The notes below the pieces were generated by a model. That model was given only the letters and a program-made list of their open reading frames with translations, searched no databases and had not been told where the DNA came from. Positions 33,903-46,728 of a stretch of 64,000 nucleotides of DNA are shown here, one piece after another. Origin of the DNA: Euptelea pleiosperma (Eukaryota; Streptophyta; Magnoliopsida; Ranunculales; Eupteleaceae). The DNA is taken from positions 18,354,248-18,418,247 of the forward strand of contig CM068551.1 in NCBI GenBank assembly GCA_035048495.1. The letters run 5' to 3'. Positions within the stretch are counted from its first letter, which is position 1; each line of letters begins with the position of its first letter. A program made the translations under genes and the position numbers.

Positions 33903-34826
33903 CGGAAAATTTCTTAAAAGAAAATATATTTTCAAAAACAAAAATTACTTTTTAAAATTCTCAAAAAAGTTACCAAACGCACTTTTAATGTGCGTTTGTC
34001 AATGATTTTGACCGACGTTGATATTTAATGCAGGGAAGAAACGCACTTTTAAAGAACGTTTCTTAATAAAAAATATTTTTTTAAAAAGCATTTCTCATAG
34101 AAAATCTATCTTTCTCCTCTTAACCCTTCTGTTTCCGGCTCTGTTTCTGGCGACGAACTGTCCTTCCTCCTCTCTTGCTTCCCGGCGACGAACTCTCCTT
34201 CCTCCTCTCCTCTTTCCTTTCCGGCGAACTCCTCTACAACAGGTATGTTTTTTCCTTTATTTTTTATTTTTACTTTTGTAGGACCTAAATGTTTAAACCC
34301 CATTTTGGGGTACCCACACAGAAGTTGAATCAATGGCTGATTTTTGGTGAGGGTGCTCTCCTCATCATATAGATCACCCCTACAAAAAATCAGGCCATTC
34401 TGAAATTTTTAGCCCCGTTAAATGTGGTTTTCAAGTTACACGGTAAAAATCGACGGTCCATAATTCTTCAACTTCTAAACCAGTCTATTAATATCAGAAT
34501 GATTTGAATTTTAGTGAGGATGATCTCCTCACCATAGAGATCATCCTCACCAAAAATCAGCCATTGATTCAACTATGTGGGTGCGCCAAAATGGACATCA
34601 AAATGGTCCGAAAACGCAACTGACAAACGCTCTTTTAAAGAACATTTATCACTGACAGACGCACTTTAAAAGAGCGTTTGTCAGTGATCTGACATTGAAA
34701 ATGGTATTTTTATAACTGACAAACGCTCTTTTAAAGTGCGTTTAGTTATTTTTTTTGAGAATTTCAAAAAGTAATTTTTGTTTTTGAAAATATATTAAAA
34801 TTCATTTTCTTTTAAGAAATTTTCCG
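33903..34826. mobile_element. Long-TIR Mutator-like element with perfect 9-bp TSD
   Basis: The element begins CGGAAAATTTCTTAAAAGAA and ends TTCTTTTAAGAAATTTTCCG. Inverted arms of about 110 bp (33903-34013 against 34717-34826) are flanked by an exact 9-bp duplication TTTTATTTA (33894-33902 and 34827-34835). No transposase is present. Between the arms are a second, nested MITE (about 34303-34590) and a C/T-rich stretch, 34110-34240, with CGGCGACGAACT repeats ending at a splice-donor-like CAACAG|GTATGT. Confidence 0.85.
34303..34590. mobile_element. Nested MITE (AAAAATCAGCC / GGCTGATTTTTGG family)
   Basis: Terminal inverted arms carry GTTGAATCAATGGCTGATTT and AAATCAGCCATTGATTCAAC. The central part is GGATGATCTCCTCACCATAG AGATCATCC. 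The family recurs at 36420-36850 and 36990-37080. Confidence 0.6.
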
Positions 34827-34970
34827 TTTTATTTAACTTGGAATAATTTTATTATTATTTAATTATGATTTAGGGGAAAAAAAAGAAGAAATAAATTGAA
34901 TTTTTTGTAATTAGGGTTGTCCCATCAACATCTGCTCGTGAATTACTTGACTCTATAATAAAGTGTCTAG

Positions 34971-35105
34971 GAAACACCAAGCCTGAGATGGAAAAAATCA
35001 CTTATTGAAAAGACGAGTTAGCCAGTTCAGGTCAAGGGTGAAACACCAAGCTGAGATGGAAAAAATCACTTATTGAAAAGACGAGTTAGCCAGTTCAGGT
35101 CAAGG
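34971..35105 (+). repeat. ~68-bp tandem duplication
   Basis: Two copies of GAAACACCAAGC...GATGGAAAAAATCACTTATT...CCAGTTCAGGTCAAGG, almost identical, immediately before the SINE. Confidence 0.85.
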
Positions 35106-35174
35106 ATTCTCACCCCTACTTTAGGTGAGGAAGAACTTACAACAAAACATTGTGACCAGTTTGGAAGCGGGCAA

Positions 35175-35398
35175 CCCTAAGGTTGAGTGCAGATGGCCAA
35201 GACTCTACTCCAAAAAGTAGGAGGGTCTGAGTTCAACTCTCCTTGGGGCCACCCCTGGAAAGAGTAGAGGGTAATAAGTAGCTCTGTCCACATTAACTCT
35301 TCCAGTACACTCCGGCATGTGTGGAAGGGGTGACTATCATTCCCCGGGGGAGCTCTAAGAGGCCCGGATACCCACGGTTTCAAAAAACAAAAAAAAGA
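35175..35398 (+). mobile_element. tRNA-derived SINE, second copy
   Basis: Sense-strand copy of the element at 14898-15113. It starts CCCTAAGGTTGAGTGCAGAT, has the B-box-like GAGTTCAACTCTCC, and ends in an A-rich tail (CAAAAAACAAAAAAAAG). No convincing target duplication could be read. Confidence 0.8.
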
Positions 35399-35935
35399 AG
35401 GTTCGGAGGTGGGCAGAAGTTTTCCGGAAATGCCTTTTGCATTCACTTCTTGAAGATAATGCGTTTGCTACAAAAGACATTCATCTCCCACTCAAAAATA
35501 TGCAAAGGTGTGCATATTTTGGGTTTGATCAAGAAACCAATAAAAAATTACTGAGATCTCATGAAGACAAACAAGGAAACACATACCAACTTGGGGATCC
35601 ATTATATAAATATTCACCATTTTCTTATTTACTCCAGCAACATCTATTCAATGTTTTTGACTGATCAGCAGCTGAAGTAACATTCGTGGGGAAAAAAGAA
35701 TTATCTTAAAAAATCTGAAACTGATGAAGAATAATGTTGGACATAAAAGCAGCTTACTACCTAAATTAGGATCGCAAAAATAGAATAACACTAGAGACTA
35801 TTAAATAAAAAATGATTACCACCAGCACTACTTGGGGCCATGCTTCTTGGGTGAGGCCCTGCATAGGTAAGGTTATAAAGTAGAAGAAAGTGGGGGGAAG
35901 GAGGAGATTATCAAAACAAAACGAGCCGTGACGCC
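35399..35935. other. 3' flank of the PMT gene
   Basis: About 540 bp between the SINE and the PMT stop codon. It should contain the 3' UTR on the minus strand. No other feature was recognised. Confidence 0.5.
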
Positions 35936-36338
35936 TTATTCGGAATCCCTGAGGCTGCTCTCACTCGTCAGCCAAATCTTCTTTTGGATCACAAACACGA
36001 TCTCGTCCTCATCCTGCTCTGAATTGGACTCTCCATCTGCTGTTGCTACAGCCTCCCAGTGCAATGCTGTTAAATACTTTTTTATGAACTCCACCACTGG
36101 ACGCTTGTCTCGGACAATAATGAAGCCAGTAGGCCTGAGCATGCGGTCCATCTCGATCAGCAGATCCTCACCACTACATCCTTTCTTTTCAATGTCAGAA
36201 AAGACAGTCCAAGCATGCAGGAGATCATAAGTCCGGGGGTAGGTCGAGAAGGCTTCACACCTGTCACCAACAGCAGAGCAATCCAGAATTCAGTAACATT
36301 TGCATTGTCAAATCTACTCTTAAATCTAAAACGTCATT

Positions 36339-36378
<40 letters not shown>

Positions 36379-39300
36379 GTTGGGAAAGGTTGACTCATGC
36401 ACGCTCATTGGGACCAATAGAGGCGAGTTTAGATCTGATTTTTGGTAATGTCATTCTTTTCAACATTGATACCATCCTCACAAAAAATCAGCCCACTCCA
36501 ACATTTCCAGCCTTATGAAAAGTGAATTACAAGTTGAAATATTCTGAGCCATCCATTTTTACCATTAAATTTAACTCCACATTTGATAGGGTTAGAAGTT
36601 TCAAAAAGTGCTGAATTTTTGTGGGAGATCATGATCTCCATGGTGAGGAGATGAGTGAGCTGCTTTTTGGTGAGGATGATCTCCATGGTGTAGAGATCCC
36701 TCACAAAAAAATTTGCACTTTCTGAAACTTCTAAACTTATCAAATGTGGAGTGAACAGCATAAATAGACAGTTCAGAATTTCTCAAGCTGTAATCCACTT
36801 CTCATAAGGGTTAAAAATGTCATAATAGGCTGACTTGAAGAATATCCTCACCAATCTCCATGTGCGCCCCACAACTATGTGTCATTTTAAGGTGTCAACC
36901 ATTCCACCCACACCCACACACATATGGGTCAGGCTATTTTGACACGCCTTCTCTTGACTTTCCAGTTGACACGCCTAAGCAGGGCCCACATGGAGATGAG
37001 TTAAGGGCTGGTTTTTTTGAGAGCAATCTCCTCATCATGGAGATCATCCTTGCCAAAAATCAGCCCATTCCAAAAATTTAAATCCATGAAAGTGGATTAC
37101 AAGTTAAAAAGTTCTGCACAATCCATTTCACCATAATATCAATCCTTGACTCATGTCCCTGTGGGCCCATGGAGCCGTGTAAAAATTCATGTCATCATAA
37201 TTGAATAGCGGAGTAGGCGAACGTACTTGTGAAGGAAATGATCTTTACATGGAAATGAAAGAATCTGGAGTGATTAATGAACAAAATATTGCAGAATCAA
37301 AAGTAACTCTAGTCTATGGTCAGATGAATGAACCGCCGGGAACTCGTATGAGAGTTGGTTTGATTGCCCAAACCATGGCAGAATATTTCTGGGATATTAA
37401 TGAACAAGACATACTTCTATCTATAGACAATATTTTCCGTTTCGTGCAAGCAGGATCCAAAGTATCTGCCTTATTAGCCAGAATGCCTCTTGTTGTGGTG
37501 TGTATGTGTTTCCATTTTCATTCTAAGGAAGCTGAAAAAACAACAATAATAAATGCAACCAGTCCTACAAGTACCCAAGATCACTAAAAACTGCTTTGAT
37601 ACCACTGTCTTAGGTTCTAGTCTTCCTTGATTCTTTCATCAATCAAAGAAGAAAAACTAAAGAAAACTATCAAAGGTGGAAAAATCAGAAGAGTTGATTA
37701 CACAGGCCTATGAATCATATAATATTTCTCCTATATCAAAGGTAGCAAGCAGAAAAATAGAACTTTGGAACCTTTTGAGCATAAGTATAAAAATCCACTT
37801 TAGAGATCATTTTATGAGCACTCTCTACCACAAAAGGCCAAAGTTTCGCTTTAGAAAGCGATATGCAGAAAGTCAAGGAGAATGATCTCAGACGTTGGTA
37901 ATTGTATGAAGACCATAAATACCCATTTTCAAGCAATGATATGAATGGCATCAATCATTAAGAAAAGCAACAAATAAAACTATTCCCTAAAATTCTGTCA
38001 TTTGCAAAGAATAGTTCATGTTACTTTTAAAAGGGGGTAATCTCTTCCTTTAAAGGAATAACATAACCATATACCGCAAATTTTCCTAAGAGCCATTCAC
38101 ATATTATAGTCTTAAAGAATGCAAGACAAACTCTCTACCTAAGTATTTCAAAAACAGGTTATGAGTTTCATACTAAAACAAGTAATAAGAATTTTTCAGT
38201 AGAATTGCTTTGCATACCAGTTGTGTACAGTGCCTATCAGGCCTCTGTCATATATTAGCTTCATTGTGTTTGGTCCATCTTCCGGCACAACATTCATCAC
38301 CCAAACATCTTTGCCCTTCAGAGCAGCTGCAAATGATCCCAAGTTTGCCTTCATATCCATCAAGTTCCTCAGAGTATTTGACTCAATCTTTGGACTCAAA
38401 AGATTCCAATAACTCTCGACCCTCTGTTGCCAAATTTCCTGCACCACAATAATAATATCAAACACCAGGTTCTCATGTGTGCTGCATGCACACATGAATA
38501 GGCAAATGAAAAGAGACTAGTGCATCCACAAATACATTCAAGAGAAAAAGGGTTTCCATGGATTACCGTGTCCTTTTCAAACATTTCATTGGAATAGCCA
38601 AAATCAGCGAGACGCGGAGGAGGGGCAGTTAATCGAACTGGCCAAGGAACCAATCCACTTCCCTTGGCTCTCTGGGACTCTGACACAACAAACAAAAAAT
38701 TCAGTTAATATTTAGTAATATAGTTCCAATAACCAATCTTTAAAGATGGTGTAGCAATGAAAAGTTAAAATAAATGAGGAAATGAACAGGTATGGACCCT
38801 GTGATCTGGACGAAAACCAACCAATGTATACTATATAGGACTTGAAAAATTGGTTGTTTCTCCCTGTAAAAACATGAGGCTCCTGTAACAGGTATTGCCC
38901 TCAGATTTCAACTATCCAACACGAAGAGAATGACAATCCTCAGAAAAATCAACCAAGATTCTCACTATACACTGCTGTCTGTTTTAATAAACACAGTGTA
39001 TAGGACTAGTGCAATGGGTATTATATTTAAGTATAAAGTAGCATACAAAATAAATACATGTACTCAAAATTTTTTATCACCAACTTCACAAGTTCATGAT
39101 CCATCTTGATGGACGGCCGACCACCACTCCGGCGTAAAAACAAGATATGTAACTCTTCTGCTTCGTGATTTTCCACATTACAAATTCACAAGCCATATGG
39201 CTATTGTAGTGGCTCTCTTCTTTCTTCTTTTTTTCCCTGCTAAGCATTACAGTGGCTCTCTTCAGTACTTAATCCGACTTAATCAGACAACCACCTCTCA

Positions 39301-42300
39301 ATACCTATCGGTTGCTTTCCGACTTGCACATCTAACCATGAAATAACTTGAATTCGATGGCTTACAGTCACGAGAAATTTTGGTTGAGTAGAAGAGGAAC
39401 CAGCCGGTTCCAATTAATCAAAATTTCAGCTGTCCCATTGGATAGGTTAGACAAACAAGAGAGGAAAACTATTCGCCGGAGTGCTGGTTGGCCGCTATGA
39501 GACTCCGATAGGTTGGTTTGGGGTTAGGGTTTTGGCCCAAGCCCTTGTTCCAAAGTTGAAGACAAGGGCATTTCATCCTTTAACTAGAAATCTGGTAGTC
39601 AACTTTGGGTCAACACTGGTCAAATGATAGTGGACCGGGTCATAGGGGGTATGTCAGCTTTTTCAAATTGTGGGTGTGTGTGTGGGGTGGGGTCGGGGGG
39701 CATAAATTCCCTTAAAATAACTACCAATTCTGTATTCTACCTAACACAAAATCTGAAAGATGATGTCAGTGTGGATAATGTTAAAAGAGAAACAATAACC
39801 AAGCAAAAAACAAACAAACTGCATACTGTATGTAATATTACCTTGTCATAATAAAGCAGTTCAATTTTTAAATAACACAGGACTAGAGATTGGGTACTAA
39901 ATCCAAGATGTCCGTAAGAATAGATTGGCATAAAAGTCATCAAACTACAATAGCAAGGTACAGAAGAGTCCTTCTCAAAGTACGGCGAAATAACCTTAAC
40001 TGTTCAAATTGTCCAATATAACTTATTTTGTACTTACATTTTCCTACAAAAGAATCTAAAAAGTAATGTTTTAATAAACTTAGAGAACCTATAGTTAGAT
40101 TTCCTAAGAGAACTTGAATTGGCTAAAAGGATGGGAGGAGAGGAAGCGGATTCATCTATTCAGGGTCACTGGACCAAAACCGAACTGTGCAGACCTCATT
40201 GTCCGAGCCCAAATATTTCGTGGTGTCCTTTGACCAGAGCATAGACCGGAGATGTCAATAGCTCTAACGGGGTTGTGAAAAGAGGCAATAACAGGATAAG
40301 TCTCTGATCAGGCTGCGAATCCTTTGACTCAGAGCAGCAGTGGAGATAGCTATAGGAGAACAAACTTGGAGCAGAGAGAGAAAGGACGAAGACAACGTTG
40401 CAGGTGGTCAGGTACAAGTCAGTTGCAATGTCAGTAACACTCAGGATTCACATATGGACAAAGGAGGTCACGTAGATGAAGGCTGGGTGACTCAAGACAT
40501 TCTTGTCCTTCTACACCACAGTCGGAGGGGAGTTTTGGCAACCCCAACGAAAATGAAGTCCTCATTCTCTTGTGGACATTGATCCTGGAGAAAGTGCATC
40601 AAGATGAGGTATTATTGAGGCAACCTGTACTTTCCAAAGTTTTATTATGAAGAAACCCACCTATTCAAACTGCAAATTCTGAGGTGATCTCTTCTTTGGC
40701 TCCCCCTCTAGGGCCACGGATGTTAGATACTTATCTTGGTAAAATGGAAAACAAATATGTTGCTCATCTTTCAGGCTTCTGGGATTCTTATGTAGAGTCT
40801 TTAGCCTTTGTCGAGTTGGGGGTGGAAGAGGATTGTATTCATCTGAGTCTGAGGTCCTTACCTCCAAGAAAGAAGAAGGCAGTTTGGTGGGCAGACCTAG
40901 AGGAGGAAAATGTAGCACCTTTGGGAAAAGTGCCTACTAGTCTTCAAACCATGGATCACAGGGAGATTTCCGAATAGGTTTTGGAAAGGTTCATGGTTTT
41001 TAGTAATTACCTGGAAGTCCCATTAGTAATTACCTGGAAGTCCCATTTGAAGGCTGTGAGTAGCAAACCAGGGCTTTAGTTGAGGTAATTGAGAGGAGAA
41101 GGGTAACCTAGCCATCCATCTATAGAGGATCTATCAACAAAAGGCAAGGACTGGTGATCTTCCAATTAAGAAGAAAGGAGTCCTCCAGGTACGGCAGATA
41201 CCATGAATCAGACGTTAGCAAAGGTGGAGTAGAAAACTTCGAAAATGAAGACACCTAGGAAGGTGCATAACCTTGTTCCGGGAGTATAATATGACGGTAA
41301 ATCAAGTAGTGAGGAGGTAATAGAAGGAGGAGGAGGGGGTACTACTCATTTAAGTGTTCTCATAGGGTAGAAGAAGAAGCCTGATTTCGGGAGTAAAATA
41401 CAATGGATCGAGTAGGTACTACTCATTTAAGTTTTTGCCTACGCTAGATGAGTGGGTTTTGTATAGTCCACTCCATCTAGGATACTGAGGTTTTTTCTCA
41501 CAATTGTTCTGTTCTGTATAGGCTTTTTCAGGTTTTCCCCTTTAACACAATTACACTTATCCACAAAAAACAAATCCTTTGGCATTACATTCCAAGAAAT
41601 ATTGAACAGACAGGAAAAGAAGAAGATTATTAGAACACTAACACATGAGATTAGGGTACTCACGTTCAGAGTAAGGTGTGATGCAAGCTTCCATCGGCAC
41701 GCCCCACACTGCATCTGGATCATCATCAGATCTGCAGAGAGGAGGTTGAGTACCAGGCTCTCTTTCCATGTAACAGTCATTCGTCAGAGGTTTGACCCAA
41801 ATGACAGTTTGGTTTCTTTTGACAGCAATTTTCCAACACATACGTTCTACAAGGGCACTCATTTCTCTCCATATTCTGAGATCCTCTTCATCTTGGGCAT
41901 ATGCCTCAGGAGACGAGTACGCAAAATAGCCTCCGGGCCTGAGCAACCTATCTAACTCAAGAAGAAGGATCCCATCCCTTTGAAGCCAATCAATCCTACA
42001 ACGAGAACAGTGAGCAAGTTCAAAGGATCTGCTAGGGTAAGGGAGCCTCTTTGTCCCTAGCACACCAAGATATGCAGGAATTCCTCTCTCAAGCGCAAAT
42101 TGGATCTGGTTTTGATGCACATCATTGGGTGCTAAAGACATTGTTATGATATCAGATGACAGAAGATATGCTCCGAAACTTGCAACTCCACAGCCCACAT
42201 CAAGAACTGTCCGGACCCTTCCCTCATTGTTTAATTTATCGTTTGAAAAGTTGAGCATCTGCCAATCCAAACCAGGAACAAGATTATTGCTTTACTCATG

Positions 42301-43463
42301 CAGTTAAAGACAAGATTTAGAAGAAAACAATGTACAAGAGAAACGGGTATCCTGTAAAAGCAAAAAATAAGCACACGATAAAAATGTTGTTGAATAGAGA
42401 GCGAGATAATTCAAGAAACAAGTCTAAATAGTCCTAATCAGACTCGTGATTCCAGAAATAGTTCACGAAACCAATTCATAGAAGTATATATTGTCAAGCG
42501 CAGCCATACAACTAAGCCGAGGAAAGGACTTGTGATTCCTTTCTTTCCTTTTCCATTCTGTTAAAGGGGCAACAATCTTACATTTGCAAGCGAGGCAATA
42601 TACTTGTCAGCTCCGTAATGAAAATGAGTGCCACCCCCCGGAAATACAATTTTATCACCTTTGACAACCATCCAGTTCTGGTCAGACTTCTCATGTGCAA
42701 GGTGAGTATGAGGTATGTTTGCTTTCCATACTTCATCTCTGCTTCTTGGCCACTTGATTGGGACCTGTAACAGTTAAGCATAACAGAATAGTTGACATTA
42801 CTTGAAATATGAAAATGAGGAGACAGCCAAAATGAAAGAAAACTTCCTCAGCTTCATTTCTAATATAAAAACTAAGCATGATCTAACCTTGTAGCCTAGG
42901 GGTGGAGGTATCAAGCAATTGTAGCGCCTTTCAGGCTGAGGGCAATGTCTCTCATAGTGCTCCATCAAAGACAAATCCAGCTTCAACCTCATCTGGTATA
43001 TAAGGTTCCTGTCTAGGCAGGGAATTAACTCTGAATGTCGATCATCGCAAACCTTCAATGGCAGAATCAGAAACATTGAATAATGTTACCAATACAACTC
43101 AAACAAAACAGAGAAGCTAACAGGTCAATAAAATTGTCAAGTTATTGTATGTAAAAAGAGAAGAAGTAAAAAAGAACTCAGATAAAAGGAACTCACAGGA
43201 AAGCTTTTCGGTACGATATCATCCTCTCCATCTTCTAGCCCAAACTTGTTGGAAGATTCATCTTGCTTGCTGCCAAAATCAGCATCTTCGTCTCCACCCA
43301 AATATGACGACCCAAGTTTTCTTAAGGTTGATGCACCGTGGTGCACTCGAGAGCCAAAAAAGGATCCATGGTATACATATAGAAAACCAAGAAAGATCGC
43401 CACAACACACAATGAAGTGACCAACCGCTTCTTTTGAACTCCATCAGCTCTTCCCCTCATCAT
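35936..43463 (-). CDS. Putative methyltransferase, PMT/DUF248 family (7 exons)
   Basis: Plant-specific type II Golgi membrane protein with a SAM-methyltransferase fold; relatives are linked to pectin or cell-wall polysaccharide methylation, though activity is rarely shown. Exons in coding order: 43463-43197, 43052-42888, 42764-42582, 42258-41664, 38679-38567, 38438-38218, 36260-35936. They sum to 1869 nt, giving exactly 622 residues and a stop, the usual size. The N-terminus [13 protein letters not shown] is followed by a membrane anchor ([18 protein letters not shown]). Hallmarks: [19 protein letters not shown]-typical [19 protein letters not shown] motif [12 protein letters not shown] (about residues 223-234), [36 protein letters not shown]-terminal second Rossmann-like half with [18 protein letters not shown] and [12 protein letters not shown]. 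It is closest by memory to Arabidopsis PMT1/PMT8. Intron 4 (3 kb) and intron 6 (2 kb) carry repeats. All joins keep frame, so it looks intact. Confidence 0.95.
36340..36376. repeat. (AT)n microsatellite
   Basis: An uninterrupted AT dinucleotide run of about 37 bp in PMT intron 6. Confidence 0.95.
36377..37200. mobile_element. MITE copies in PMT intron 6
   Basis: Several segments carry TTTTTGGTGAGGATGATCTC and its complement, e.g. at 36430-36520, 36600-36720 and 37000-37075. This is the same family as the element at 34303-34590. Boundaries are blurred, possibly two or three truncated or nested copies. Confidence 0.5.
37204..37491 (+). pseudogene. atpB: Plastid atpB fragment (NUPT) in PMT intron 6
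   Basis: The plus-strand frame reads [20 protein letters not shown], then [47 protein letters not shown], the Walker B region [20 protein letters not shown] and MP. This is the central part of the chloroplast ATP synthase beta subunit. Expected residues are changed in places (e.g. ERTREGND to [16 protein letters not shown] to LLSIDNIF). Similarity stops abruptly after ARMP and before GVGE. It lies antisense to the host gene and cannot be functional; it is a nuclear insert of plastid DNA, about 288 bp. Confidence 0.9.
38680..41663 (-). other. PMT intron 4
   Basis: A 3-kb intron. Its left half (38.7-40.1 kb) shows only AT-rich DNA; 39530-39625 has a TTTTGGCCCAAGCCCTTGTT...GTCAACTTTGGGTCAACA segment resembled at 49385-49480. 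The right half holds the possible LINE-like remnant described separately. Confidence 0.5.
40140..41430 (+). mobile_element. Possible LINE-like coding remnant in PMT intron 4
   Basis: GC-richer than its surroundings, with a plus-strand frame at 40684-40977 ([20 protein letters not shown]) and later [15 protein letters not shown] plus FEGCE and [11 protein letters not shown] after stops. Plant LINEs have a comparable stretch just before the endonuclease domain, but the match is faint. It could equally be another decayed element. Confidence 0.3.
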
Positions 43464-43480
43464 TTTTGTGTCAAATTCTT

Positions 43481-45264
43481 CTAAAAGAGCTTTTGTTCTA
43501 TTTCCACTTTAGCATTCAAAAGATCACAAAGTGGACCTCCTGTGCTGCACTGAGTGTGTGACAAAAACCGACTAATACAAAATTTGTGCAAAATCCACTG
43601 ATCCACGGTATTGCCTTAAATAAGTATCTACTATCTTGCCAACAGATCAGAACAAGATTCTTCTAACGTCTGCATAACTCAAATAAGAAACACGAAATTG
43701 AAGCACAACTCTGTTAGAATCCAACCCAGAAACTATCAGCAAAATCAACAAAGCATGACAAGTGTAGCCAGCAAAAGTCAAAACACTTTATTGGAACAAA
43801 GATAGAGTTAGATCAAGAAGCCAAAGAATGAATCCATAGCCTATATTTTATCAAAAAACAATTAACTCCTCCTTGTCATGCTAGGTTATCAACAACATTG
43901 GATGCCAGCTTTCTAAGTTGGTAGAAGTACTATGCGGGTGTTGACACCACAGCCCTGGACTAGAAACCCATCTTCACCCACTAACCCACTTACTGATAAA
44001 AAAACTGAAATCCGAAGCCTGGGATAAGAATTTCCAATTCAACTAAATTGGCCAGGGGTTATAAGACCTAAGGCATTGCCAGATCAGTAAGCAGTGAATG
44101 GGTCACCAAACTATAGCCTGAAGAACACTTACAATGGCTGGACAAAGTAATGTGTAAGCGCAACAAAACTACTACCGATCAAAGAAACTTAGTCAATGCA
44201 GATCAAAACTGACAAGAGAAAAAAAAAGGCTAGGTTTGAAGCAAAACCTATAGAATCGATCCCAAAACTGAAAATCTCCAATCAAGATAGCATAAATTTT
44301 AGCAGTTTAAAAAGAAAGCCCAGTTGCTTTACCAATAAAAACCTAACGGAATCACTGACAACAAGAAAAACATCTCTTCCAGTCAGACCGTGTTGTATCT
44401 CACGATCTGTCCCAGTTAGACACCCCCATCACAAGTGCATGTTAGCAAAGCAGTGAAATCTAACGTTAACCACCGACAACCGCAAGCAATAAAGTGAACC
44501 CACAGCGAAGCAGTGAAAGAGATTGATAATTAATGAGAGCGAAAGATATAGAAATTCGTGTCGGCAGATTCCAAAAAATTCAAATAAAAAAAACGATTTT
44601 ATTCGTTTTCCCTTTCCAGTTTTTTTTTTTTTAAATCTAACGATTCGAACAAAAAAAAACTTGTAGCTCTCCGAATCGCACAATGAGCTATAACCCGCAG
44701 ATCTGAAACAAATAACACATTAGATCATCGAAATTCACGAATTCTCCACAATAAACTCGACAAATTCAAGAAACCAAGCTCCTCTACAATTAATCAACCC
44801 AAACATGCTCTTGGATCCAGAAAAACCGCATAAAAACCACAAATTTCCACGAATCAATATCTAAACTCAAACAAATCGACCAATTTGTTCTCTAAATTCA
44901 ACCAGATCTAACAAAAAACCACACAAGACTCCGTCAAACCCACTAAAAATCTCGATCTAAAACAAAAGAACCTAACTACAGAAATCGTAGATCTTTATAA
45001 ACAAGCATTGTAGAGGAGAGATGAACTGAACTGAACTTACTGGTTAGTGATCTTTTAGAAATCTGGATCGCATCTCGATCTTCGATGACGATCGTGGAAA
45101 AAGAAGAGAAAGCAAAGAAGCGGATAAAAGAGAGAGAGAGAGAGAGAGAGAGTGTGCAGATCTCAGAATTTAATAGAGTTCTTGTTTTTTCTCTTTTTGA
45201 GAAAACAAGGACGAGAGAGAGAGAATCGTTTTTCTCGGTATACAGAATGTTGTGGTATATATAG
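43481..45264 (-). promoter_or_regulatory. PMT gene leader with 5'-UTR intron, CT tract and TATA box
   Basis: On the minus strand a TATA-like CTATATATACC lies at 45264-45254. About 100-135 bp downstream comes a CT repeat (45152-45129). A donor CA|GTAAGT at 45041/45040 and an acceptor CTCTTTTAG near 43481 bracket a likely 1.56-kb intron ending 17 bp before the ATG. CT-rich leaders and leader introns are common in plant housekeeping genes. The placement is inferred from sequence only. Confidence 0.5.
45129..45152. repeat. (AG)n / (CT)n microsatellite
   Basis: Twelve AG units, reading CT in the PMT leader. Confidence 0.95.
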
Positions 45265-45539
45265 TAGCACTTCATTAATTTATAACGAACATACAGTCCT
45301 TGATCACATATCAATGATCTCATGCTATTACAATCGACGGCTGATTTTTCTGTCATGAGTTAACTAAAGTGTTTCTTTTTGTGTGTTAGTAAGTTAGTTA
45401 GTGTGAATCGTAGAACGTGTCGGCGAAAAAGACTGAATTTTTGTTAGTGATATTTCCACTATTTTCAGACTTCTTTAATAAATATAGACCTAAATACTCG
45501 GGAAAAGATGACTTGAGAAGGCACAAGGGTTTTTGTTTA

Positions 45540-46170
45540 GTTATTAAACCCTAGGGGGACCGCCACGTGCTCACGTGGCAGCACCTTACACGTGACATTC
45601 TCTTAGAGATCCATGACTGTATTCGCAGATCCCTAGGTGGACCTAGCTATGAAAATTCATCGTGATTAGTTATTTCAATCCATTGGTTAAGAGTCTTTTT
45701 TGTTTGTTTTTAACCGTAGATTTTGAGGATTATTTAGCGAGTAACAAAACGAACACCACTAATGCAACATGATAATATCCATGGCTCTCGAACCATGTGA
45801 TCATTACTACTTTAATAATGAGGTATGTACGGATAATTAATTATTTTTTATTTTCTTCAAAATTACATTGACGAAAGACCATATTATAAGCCACGTGGCA
45901 CACTCTTAGAGATCACCGACAGTATAGATGTTTTACGCATCTCTAGTTGGACATATATATTCATCTTGATTACTAATTTATATCAGTTGCATGTGAGTCC
46001 TTTTCATGAATTATTTTAAATCGTGGATTTCAAGAATTATGATCTAAAGGTTAGAAATCGTTAATCAGCACAAATTTTGTTAAATACGTTCATCTAGGGA
46101 TGGCCCAAACATCCATACAGTTAGTAACCTCTAATAGTGTGTTACACGCCCCACATTGTGGGTCCCTCAT
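45540..46170. mobile_element. MITE-family fragments upstream of the PMT promoter
   Basis: Contains CCACGTGGCACACTCTTAGA (around 45892), a CTAGTTGGAC / CATCTAGGGATGG pair and CCCAAACATCCATACAG (46105), words shared with the family of 53446-53842. A related segment at 45560-45690 has CACGTGGCAGCACC...CCTAGGTGGACC. Ends are not defined. Confidence 0.45.
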
Positions 46171-46697
46171 CAACTTCAACGATGGATAGCATCATCTAAT
46201 CGTTTCTATTGTCAGGTAACATTGAAATATGGAAATATTAAATGACAAAAAAACCCTTATAAATTAAAAATTTTCGAACACCGGAGAGAAGCAACGTTTG
46301 TCAATTTAACTAACTTGAGGGGCATAGTAGGAATATTTATTTTTTAACATTGTGTGTCGTGCAGGGGTGACTATGCTTGCAGTGTGACATGTTTTTCAAT
46401 ACACAAAAGACCGGATAGCCCTCGCTAAGCGAATAAATTGAAGAGGAGGAAAGAAACAAAAATAAGGACGATTTTGGTATTATTAAAAATTAGCGTGAGG
46501 CACACAAGAAGGGCCTTTCGTGCGTTAATTAGCAGAATAAATGGATTTGAAATTGAAAATAGAATTTCAGAACTTTTGATTTCAAAAAATGTAGATCCCA
46601 AGAATTTAACTTTCTACCGTTAGATTACACAATGAAATTTGCGAAAGAAGATATGTTTTCATAAAAAAATAAATTTATAATATTTTTTTATATATAC

Positions 46698-46728
<31 letters not shown>

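Noticed and set aside
40684..40977. 97-codon frame as a possible nested gene in PMT intron 4
   Set aside because: Opposite strand, followed by several stops, faint likeness only to a LINE linker region; kept as a low-confidence remnant rather than a gene.
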